DNA of 8,257 nucleotides from an uncultured Ectothiorhodospiraceae bacterium (GTDB lineage: Bacteria > Pseudomonadota > Gammaproteobacteria > UBA9214), in NCBI GenBank assembly GCA_947258945.1, contig CAMYKJ010000169.1, positions 1-8,257 on the forward strand. Direction: 5' to 3'. A model generated the notes under the pieces. It saw nothing but the letters and a program-made list of their open reading frames with translations, did no database searches and was not told the origin of the DNA. The translations under genes and the position numbers were made by a program. Positions 1 to 4,764 of the stretch are shown piece by piece. The first letter of the stretch is position 1, and the number at the start of each line of letters is the position of its first letter.

Positions 1-551
1 TCTTCCCCGAAATACAGGCTGACCAGGCCGGCCTCGTCCTCGGGCAGGCAGGCTGCAATATTGCGCATGGCCAGTTCCGGGATATCGATGATCTCGAGAT
101 TGATGCCGGCCTGCTCGAGTTCATCGATACGCTGCCGGACGGTATCCGCGCGTACAACCACGACGTAGACCTGTTTACTGTTGGCAGGACCTGACGGCGG
201 CGCATCGAAAATGTCGAGTACGGCATCGTCGATATGGAAATCGATCATCTCCTGGATGCGCCAGCGGATAGCGGCGGCCATTTCTTCCGGCGGCACTTCG
301 GGCGCGTCCACCACCAGCAGCTGATACTCGCCGACAGACAGCAGGACAGAGCAGGGTGATCTGTTCTGGGTGCTGGTCAGCAACCCGGCCAGTGAATCGC
401 TGGTGGTACCGCTGGTCGCGCTGAAGTCGCATGACTGCAGTTCAGGCTGCCCCTTGCCATGCCGTTTGATGCTGGCGACGGCCGTGCCGTCTTCTACGGA
501 TACGATGCCGGTCAATATATTGCTCTGCTTTTTGCCGAATAGATTAAACAT
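1..551 (-). CDS. mshI: MSHA biogenesis protein MshI (PilM-like), N-terminal part, cut by the window edge
   Basis: The reading frame opens with ATG at 551 and stays open to base 1, giving about 183 residues of a longer protein. It starts MFNLFGKKQSN and continues with a segment typical of MshI: YQLLVVDAPEVPPEEMAAAI, then RWRIQEMIDFHIDDAVLDIF (about residues 84-121), followed by a VVVVRADTVRQRIDELEQAG stretch. Family knowledge: MshI resembles the actin-like protein PilM and works at the cytoplasmic face of the inner membrane with MshJ and MshK to assemble the pilus. The start is supported by an AAGAGGTG ribosome binding site about 5 nt upstream. It lies 173 nt beyond the end of the mshP-like gene, separated by palindromic repeat DNA. 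In Vibrio mshI is at the opposite end of the locus, so its place here is unusual. The family call is firm; the C-terminal part cannot be judged. Confidence 0.83.
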   Translation of the reverse strand, partial: MFNLFGKKQSNILTGIVSVEDGTAVASIKRHGKGQPELQSCDFSATSGTTSDSLAGLLTSTQNRSPCSVLLSVGEYQLLVVDAPEVPPEEMAAAIRWRIQEMIDFHIDDAVLDIFDAPPSGPANSKQVYVVVVRADTVRQRIDELEQAGINLEIIDIPELAMRNIAACLPEDEAGLVSLYFGE

Positions 552-580
552 GCTGCACCTCTTGTCTGAGATCATATGCG

Positions 581-690
581 TCGCCGCTCACGGCATCCAT
601 GCCTGTCGCGGCACTTGTACATCCATGTACATCGTGCGATCCGCCCCTACAATAATCGGAACACTGTAGGAGCGCACCGCGTGCGCGAAA
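581..690. repeat. REP-like palindromic repeat cluster between mshP and mshI
   Basis: This covers most of the 173-nt non-coding gap. At 665-688 there is TGTAGGAGCG followed by a GCGC-rich palindrome, a pattern resembling REP elements of Pseudomonas type. At 633-652 a similar unit (TTGTAGGGGCGGATCGCACG on the minus strand) points the opposite way, so the two form an inverted pair with about 12 nt between them. Next to it are two further palindromes with a shared CATCCATG core: GTACATCCATGTAC at 617-630 and GGCATCCATGCC at 592-603, whose centres are 26 nt apart, plus GCCGCTCACGGC at 583-594. Seen directly: the palindromes. Inferred: membership of a REP/REPIN-type family and a possible effect on RNA stability or read-through from mshP into mshI. 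Confidence 0.6.
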
Positions 691-724
691 AATAATAGTT
701 GTTTGTTAGTCGCACCTGTTTGCC

Positions 725-1543
725 TCACTGCACCACCTCCGTCCACTGCACCAGCTGGACGACGCCACCGGCGCCACCGGGAATCATAACGATCGCATTC
801 AGGTCCTTGTCTGGCAGCGACGGTGCGGACACGGCTGACCAGCTGCTGCCGTTCCAGCGAATGATATTGGCCGAGCCGCCGTGTTTTTTCCCCACCGCCA
901 GGCAGTCATCGGTGGCCACGCAGGTGATGCTGAAGAGCTCCTTGTCCGGGATGCCGCCGTAGGGTCCGTTGCGGCTCCAGCTGCTGCCGTCCCAGTGGAT
1001 GATGAGCTCCCCATTCTTGTCCTCGCCCACCGCCCAGCAGTCATTGCTGGCTACGCAGGTCACGCTGAAGAGCTTCTCGTTCGGGATGCCGCCGTAGGGG
1101 CCGCTGCGGCTCCAGCTGCTGCCGTCCCAGTTAATGAGGGTCTCCCCGCCGTCTTTCTTGCCCACTGCCCAGGCGCCGCCCGGTGGTGAGCCCGGCGTGA
1201 AATCGCCTTCTAAGATGCGGCTGACGGTGTTGGCCGCGACGGTTGTCATGACACTGCCGCTCACGCGCACCCGGCACAGGGTGCCGACTGCAGCCGTGGA
1301 AATGACCTGGAAGCTGCCACGCCCGGTATTGCCGGTCTCGCCGGCCAGTGCGGCACAGGTACTGCCGGTGGAATAACGCCACGCGGCGCGCTCCAGCCCG
1401 CTCTCGGCAATGAACAGGGCCTCGACGGCGTCGTTTTGCAGGGCGGTGTCCGTGATCCCGGAGGCGGCCATGCGCTGTACCGTGTTGAGCAGCACGATGA
1501 TGACAATGATCAGAAACAGGGCGCCCGGCGACCGGGTATTCAT
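725..1543 (-). CDS. mshP: MshP/PilX-like minor pilin fused to a C-terminal tandem repeat (beta-propeller-like) domain
   Basis: The 272-residue product starts MNTRSPGALFLIIVIIVLLN: a short leader and one hydrophobic helix without the Glu5 of classical pilins, as in PilX/MshP proteins. AESGLERAAWR (about 46-56) is the conserved PilX-type segment, and C63 and C90 may form a disulfide. The pilin-like part ends near residue 115. Residues 124-258 are nearly three copies of a 45-residue repeat: WAVG at 125, WAVG at 170 and LAVG at 215, each followed by W(D/N)GSSWS. The first two copies have GPYGGIP and the linking segments have cysteine pairs C163/C169 and C208/C214. Such repeats are known from secreted propeller-like surface proteins, so a surface or tip-exposed binding domain is inferred. 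The ATG overlaps the mshO stop (ATGA) and has a GAGGAA ribosome binding site. The MshP assignment rests on position and N-terminal form; the repeat domain is not part of usual MshP. Confidence 0.78.
   Translation of the reverse strand: MNTRSPGALFLIIVIIVLLNTVQRMAASGITDTALQNDAVEALFIAESGLERAAWRYSTGSTCAALAGETGNTGRGSFQVISTAAVGTLCRVRVSGSVMTTVAANTVSRILEGDFTPGSPPGGAWAVGKKDGGETLINWDGSSWSRSGPYGGIPNEKLFSVTCVASNDCWAVGEDKNGELIIHWDGSSWSRNGPYGGIPDKELFSITCVATDDCLAVGKKHGGSANIIRWNGSSWSAVSAPSLPDKDLNAIVMIPGGAGGVVQLVQWTEVVQ
770..1171 (-). repeat. Three in-frame tandem repeats of 135 bp within the mshP-like gene
   Basis: Repeat units run 1171-1037, 1036-902 and 901 to about 770 (last one incomplete and more diverged), an exact 135-bp period equal to 45 codons. 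The first two units are very alike at DNA level: the 65 bases starting at 950 and those starting at 1085 differ at only about seven positions. This suggests recent duplication or gene conversion. Sequence this similar can also gain or lose copies during replication, or collapse in short-read assembly, so the true copy number may be higher. Confidence 0.85.
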
Positions 1544-2061
1544 TGCCGGTTCCTCAGGGAGACGCGCGTGCGCTGCGGATAGCTGTTGCCGCTGCGTGTC
1601 AGCACCAGTTCGAGTTCGACAAACGCCACGTCGCCGTTGCCGATGGCCGCTGTTGACCCGTCGGCCTGCAGATAATTGAAGGCGAGGCTGCCGACCTCGT
1701 CAGTCAGGGTATGGGTGCCGGCCGGTGCCGAGTAGGCGAGGGTGGCCAGGGGCGGTGACCCGGTTAGCGTAACGGTGGTCCCGTCGGTCTTGGTAAAGGC
1801 CAGCGTGGTGGCATTCATGGTAGTAATGTCATACACGGCCGGCGTCACGGGGTCGCGCCGGATCTCGCGGACCTCGCGGGCCATGCGTTCACTGGCATGG
1901 CGCAGCTTGCCGAGTGTCTGCACGGCATCGGATGTACCCGAGAATGCCAGTGTGCCACCGACCAGGCCGTAACCGGCGGCCGCACCCAGCAGTCCCACTA
2001 CGACCAGGGCAATGACCATTTCCAGCAGGGTGAATCCGCTTTGTCGCCTGTGTGCCGCCAT
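1540..2061 (-). CDS. mshO: Minor prepilin MshO-like (GspJ/PilW type position)
   Basis: The 173-residue protein begins MAAHRRQSG, then FTLLEMVIALVVVGLLGAAA. This is a class III prepilin leader with the peptidase site after G9, the methylated Phe at 10 and Glu at mature position 5 (E14). The rest is a globular domain with beta-strand-rich Thr/Gly sequence (about 75-170) and an early amphipathic helix with SERMAREVREIRR. The frame is open further upstream, but the ATG at 2061 is chosen because it gives a normal 9-residue leader, follows GGTGAG and overlaps the mshD stop as TGATG. It overlaps mshP downstream by ATGA. Minor prepilins of this kind prime assembly and sit at the pilus tip. The family cannot be named from sequence alone; the MshO label comes from its place between mshD and mshP. 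Confidence 0.75.
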   Translation of the reverse strand: MAAHRRQSGFTLLEMVIALVVVGLLGAAAGYGLVGGTLAFSGTSDAVQTLGKLRHASERMAREVREIRRDPVTPAVYDITTMNATTLAFTKTDGTTVTLTGSPPLATLAYSAPAGTHTLTDEVGSLAFNYLQADGSTAAIGNGDVAFVELELVLTRSGNSYPQRTRVSLRNRQ

Positions 2062-2459
2062 CAGTAACTCACCAGCATCAAGGTGACCTCGGCGCGCGTT
2101 CTGCCACTGTGATCCACGCTGACCACGACTTCCTTGCAGGTTGCCCCGGCCGCACAACCGCTGCCGCCCGGCGGAGAGGTGACGGTGACGGTCCTGCTGT
2201 AGCTGCTATAGACGCCGCCCAGTACATCATTGACCGTGCCGGTGGGCACGGCGGCATACCCGGTATTGCGACGGTCGGCCAGCAGGCCTTCCGCACGCTC
2301 CTGGGCCAGTTGCGCCGCGGTCTGGATGATTTCGTCGGTCAACAGCGTGCCGGATGCCTGGCTGAACTGCCCCAGTATCGGGATCGAGGCCAGCGCCACC
2401 AGCATGATGACCATGACCAGTTCCAGCAGCGTGAAACCCCGTTGTTCGTGCATGGTCAT
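2061..2459 (-). CDS. mshD: Minor prepilin MshD-like
   Basis: A 132-residue prepilin: leader MTMHEQRG, cleavage after G8, then FTLLELVMVIMLVALASIPI with Glu at mature position 5 (E13). The segment DEIIQTAAQLAQERAEGLLA continues the long N-terminal helix. Residues 67-132 form a small Ser/Thr/Gly-rich domain with a cysteine pair (C102 and C108) that could close a short loop. A second ATG six bases downstream (2453) is possible and would shorten the leader to six residues. The ATG at 2459 overlaps the mshC stop codon (ATGA), so translation is probably coupled; the ribosome binding site is weak. It is at the short end for MshD proteins. The gene name is taken from order (C-D-O-P); the prepilin nature is certain. 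Confidence 0.75.
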   Translation of the reverse strand: MTMHEQRGFTLLELVMVIMLVALASIPILGQFSQASGTLLTDEIIQTAAQLAQERAEGLLADRRNTGYAAVPTGTVNDVLGGVYSSYSRTVTVTSPPGGSGCAAGATCKEVVVSVDHSGRTRAEVTLMLVSY

Positions 2460-3007
2460 GGCGTTACCGAAATGAATCCCGTGACGGCACTGACGGTCAC
2501 CGTCGCGGTGGTCGAACTGCCGCTGACGGTAAACACGCGCGCGGCAGGCAGCAGGGTGCCGCCGGCAACGGGCCGACCCAGGCTGTCGAAGCCGGTGTCG
2601 GTGCCGCTCACCGTGACGTTATTGTCCATCGCAACCAGGAAGGGTTGCTGGTTGGCCGGGTCGGTCACGGTCAGGCTGCCGCTGTCGATCACCCGGTAGG
2701 CGGATGCGCCCTGGATATCCAGGGTCAGGGTGCGGGCCTGGCTCATGGCCATGGCCTGCGCGTGCCGCAGGTCGCGGGCGAGGCGGTCGGCCTGTGCAGC
2801 CACCGTGGTATCGGCCGGGGCCCAGCGCGGCAGGGCAATCGCCGCAAGGCTGCCGATTATGGCCAGCACGAGGACCAGCTCGATGAGCGTGAATCCCTGA
2901 ACCTCCCTCTCCCTCCGGGACGCCGAAATGGATGTCGGCGGTAGAGCAACACATGGAGTACTTGCCGAGAGGGCCGGGGAGAGGGGGGTATATGATTTGT
3001 AACCCAT
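2456..3007 (-). CDS. mshC: Minor prepilin MshC-like (GspH/FimT type) with an abnormally long leader
   Basis: The mature part starts at F39: FTLIELVLVLAIIGSLAAIA, with Glu at mature position 5 (E43) and the GspH/FimT-like helix ADRLARDLRHAQAMAMSQAR. FDSLGRPVAGG and a closing beta-rich VTGFISVTP segment follow. The only ATG in frame is at 3007, giving 183 residues with a 38-residue leader instead of the usual 5-15. An ATT codon at 2929 is the only near-cognate alternative seen (leader of about 12). The ATG at 3007 has a GAGGGGAT ribosome binding site about 7 nt upstream. The leader DNA is repeat-like (see the 2903-3052 entry), so leader and signal seem to have been created by the repeat. It lies 128 nt behind mshA, beyond a terminator, and overlaps mshD. 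Prepilin identity is certain; the start and the exact name are less so. Confidence 0.72.
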   Translation of the reverse strand: MGYKSYTPLSPALSASTPCVALPPTSISASRREREVQGFTLIELVLVLAIIGSLAAIALPRWAPADTTVAAQADRLARDLRHAQAMAMSQARTLTLDIQGASAYRVIDSGSLTVTDPANQQPFLVAMDNNVTVSGTDTGFDSLGRPVAGGTLLPAARVFTVSGSSTTATVTVSAVTGFISVTP

Positions 3008-3052
3008 ATTAATATCCCCTCATCCTGTCCCTCTCCCATAGGGAAAAGGGAC
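2903..3052. repeat. Intergenic palindromic repeat overlapping the start of mshC
   Basis: Three inverted repeats lie here. CCCTCTCCC at 2905-2913 pairs with GGGAGAGGG at 2977-2985. Within that loop CGCCGA at 2921-2926 pairs with TCGGCG at 2935-2940 around AATGGATG. GTCCCTCTCCC from 3027 pairs with GGGAAAAGGGAC ending at 3052. The CCCTCTCCC...GGGAGAGGG theme resembles dispersed intergenic repeats common in GC-rich proteobacteria. ATGGA cores at about 2927 and 2952 lie 25 nt apart, close to the 26-nt spacing in the repeat in front of mshI. The first 100 nt of this element are translated as the mshC leader if the ATG at 3007 is used. Confidence 0.6.
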
Positions 3053-3077
3053 TTTATGATTTCAATAGCCTGTTAAT

Positions 3078-3106
3078 GAAAAGGGCGGGCCTGGCCCGCC
3101 CTTTTC
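3078..3106 (-). terminator. Strong hairpin terminator behind the major pilin gene
   Basis: A 29-base near-perfect palindrome: the arm GAAAAGGGCGGGCC pairs with GGCCCGCCCTTTTC around one central base. It is GC-rich inside and has an A tract on one side and a T tract on the other, so it can act in both directions. It begins 30 nt after the mshA stop. Inferred role: stop or attenuate most mshA transcripts so that the major pilin is made in excess over the minor pilins downstream, and possibly protect the mshA mRNA 3' end. Confidence 0.85.
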
Positions 3107-3135
3107 AGGTCGACAGGTTCAGTACGCCGATACTA

Positions 3136-3519
3136 CTAGGGAGCTGCAACTACATTACTACCCACGCACTGGACGACATTGTTGGGCGCTGCAGCAGTTG
3201 CAGTACTGCAACCGGAGTCCTGGTAGGTCGGCACGATATAGTCGTCGCCGTCGATTTCGAGCTGAACACCCGTCGCAACGGCGGCGACGCCTTCACCGTT
3301 GACATAGGTAGCCAGCTGGGCCACGGTCGGAAATGCCTTCAGGTCGGCAATGGCGATGGCGTGCGAGCTTTTCACGGCGCCGCTCATGCCCTTCTTGGCA
3401 GCATCCAGTGCGTCGCCAGACAGATCGATAAATTTAGGAATGGCAATCGCGGCAAGAATGCCAAGGATGGCAATCACGATCACCAGTTCGATGAGTGTAA
3501 ATCCCTTTACTTTGTTCAT
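3136..3519 (-). CDS. mshA: Major type IV pilin, MshA-like
   Basis: A 127-residue prepilin: leader MNKVKG, cleavage after G6, then FTLIELVIVIAILGILAAIA with Glu at mature position 5 (E11) and the PKF motif at 28-30 that marks MshA-type pilins. IDLSGDALDAAKKGMSGAVK (31-50) continues the helix. The C-terminal domain has one cysteine pair (C104 and C118), the usual disulfide-bonded D-region. It is shorter than Vibrio MshA (about 170 residues) but appears complete. The start is fixed by the leader and by a near-ideal AGGAG site 6 nt upstream. It stands alone between an AT-rich 126-nt gap and a strong terminator, as expected for a highly expressed structural subunit. MshB, a second pilin of this type, is not present, so the gene could equally be labelled mshB; its single-copy state and strong signals favour mshA. 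Confidence 0.87.
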   Translation of the reverse strand: MNKVKGFTLIELVIVIAILGILAAIAIPKFIDLSGDALDAAKKGMSGAVKSSHAIAIADLKAFPTVAQLATYVNGEGVAAVATGVQLEIDGDDYIVPTYQDSGCSTATAAAPNNVVQCVGSNVVAAP

Positions 3520-3524
3520 ATCCT

Positions 3525-3532
3525 ACTCCTTT
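3525..3532 (-). promoter_or_regulatory. Strong ribosome binding site of mshA
   Basis: AAAGGAGT on the minus strand, six bases before the ATG at 3519. It is the best Shine-Dalgarno match in the window and fits high-level synthesis of the major pilin. Confidence 0.85.
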
Positions 3533-3535
3533 AGG

Positions 3536-3645
3536 TAATGGCACTTGAACCCGTGCACTCTGTTTAACGGCAAACCACTGTGTTTCTTTAAAAGAAATTA
3601 TCATCAAATTTAGATTAATATCAGTTACCTGCAATGGATTTCCCC
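3536..3645 (-). promoter_or_regulatory. AT-rich region upstream of mshA, probable promoter, with a 15-bp palindrome
   Basis: The gap between mshG and mshA is clearly richer in A and T than the genes around it, mainly at 3583-3627. It contains the palindrome TTTCTTTAAAAGAAA at 3583-3597. A separate promoter is expected here because mshA must be expressed more strongly than the motor genes. No convincing pair of -35/-10 boxes was found by eye, so the promoter itself is an inference and the palindrome is only a possible operator. Confidence 0.4.
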
Positions 3646-4764
3646 TCAATGCAGTGCGGCCGAGGCGAGGTCCCACATGGGCAGGAACACGCCCATCGCC
3701 ATGACCAGGACCAGTACCCCGATAATCACTGTCAGGATCGGCTCGATAGAGGCGCTCAGGCGCTCGGTGGCATAGTCGACCTCGCGGTCATAGTAGTCGG
3801 CGATCTCTTTCAGCAGCTCGGTGATGGTGCCGGATTCCTCGCCCACGGCCAGCATCTGCATCACCAGCGGGTCGAAGATGCCGCTGTTCGCGGCCACCAT
3901 GCTGATTGCCTTGCCCTGTTCGATGCCGCTACGCATGCCGAGGATGCGCTCTTCCAGAAAGCGGTTGTTCAGGGCGCGGGCCACCACGGTCAGTGAGGTA
4001 ATCAGCGGTACGGCAGCACCCAGCGACATGGCGATCAGGTGACTGAAGCGTGCCAGCGATGCCTTGTAGACCACCGGGCCCGTCAGCGGCAAATTGAGCA
4101 TGAGCTTGTCCCAGCGATAGGCCCCGTCTTCCGAATTGATGAACATGCGCAGGCCGATGATCGCAACAATGATGCCGCCAAGCAGCATTGGCCAGTTGGC
4201 CACCATGAAATCCGAGATGGCCATCAGTATGCGGGTGGGCAGCGGCAGTTCGGCGCCAAAGCTCCTGAACATGTCGGCGAACGCAGGGATAACGAATATG
4301 CTGATAATGCCCAGCGCCACCGCGATGGCGGTGATGACGAACATCGGATAGCGCAATGCGGACTTGATCTTCTTGCGGGTCTCTTTTTCCCGGTCCAGGT
4401 AGAAGGCAAGCTGTTTGAAGATATCCTCGATGTGACCGCTGGTTTCGCCGACCCGCACCATGCTGATGTAGAACATGGAAAAAACATCCGGGTGCTGGGC
4501 CAGTGCCTCGGACAGCGAACGGCCGGACTCCATACTGTACATCTGCCGACTGAACTGGATCAGGTCAGCAGGCTCGACTTTCTGCCTGAACAGTTCGTTG
4601 AAGTCCATGCGCACACTGCTGTGCTTGACCTGCAGGTAAATATCGACCGGGGTCAGACCACTGTCCATCAGGTGTGCAGCGACTGCATCCGTACTGCCGG
4701 CATCGAGGGTACCCTCGATGGCGTCACCGTGACTGCCGCGTGCCTTGTAATGGAACACCGGCAT
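3646..4764 (-). CDS. mshG: Inner-membrane platform protein MshG (GspF/PilC family), probably with an internal deletion
   Basis: The ATG at 4764 overlaps the mshE stop (TGATG) and gives the standard MPVFHYKARG start; an ATG 18 nt upstream lies within mshE and is less likely. The protein is 372 residues: a first T2SSF domain (about 60-165), membrane segments at about 139-162, 191-208 and 343-364, and a second T2SSF domain (about 236-365) with GEESG and EPILTVIIGV, ending in the MshG-type LPMWDLASAAL. It is the platform on which MshE acts to add pilins. In the family, the FSRQMY segment is followed by about 34 residues of the LTKAGVPLL type before the ESGRSLSEAL segment. Here F71-S77 runs straight into M78-ESGRSL, and the protein is about 34 residues shorter than Vibrio MshG (about 407). 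The reading frame is kept, but the first helical domain lacks its start. Confidence 0.86.
   Translation of the reverse strand: MPVFHYKARGSHGDAIEGTLDAGSTDAVAAHLMDSGLTPVDIYLQVKHSSVRMDFNELFRQKVEPADLIQFSRQMYSMESGRSLSEALAQHPDVFSMFYISMVRVGETSGHIEDIFKQLAFYLDREKETRKKIKSALRYPMFVITAIAVALGIISIFVIPAFADMFRSFGAELPLPTRILMAISDFMVANWPMLLGGIIVAIIGLRMFINSEDGAYRWDKLMLNLPLTGPVVYKASLARFSHLIAMSLGAAVPLITSLTVVARALNNRFLEERILGMRSGIEQGKAISMVAANSGIFDPLVMQMLAVGEESGTITELLKEIADYYDREVDYATERLSASIEPILTVIIGVLVLVMAMGVFLPMWDLASAALH

Noticed and set aside
2059..2157. Upstream extension of mshO to the ATG at 2157
   Set aside because: It would add 32 residues overlapping mshD and give an abnormal leader; the ATG at 2061 gives a standard 9-residue leader with TGATG coupling.
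2052..2699. Plus-strand open frame (215 codons) opposite mshD and mshC
   Set aside because: Both opposite genes have clear prepilin signatures and coupled starts; the plus-strand product has no motif.
3539..3558. Possible sigma-54 promoter (TGGCAC followed by TGC)
   Set aside because: The GG and GC elements are too far apart for a -24/-12 promoter, and the match is on the plus strand, away from mshA.
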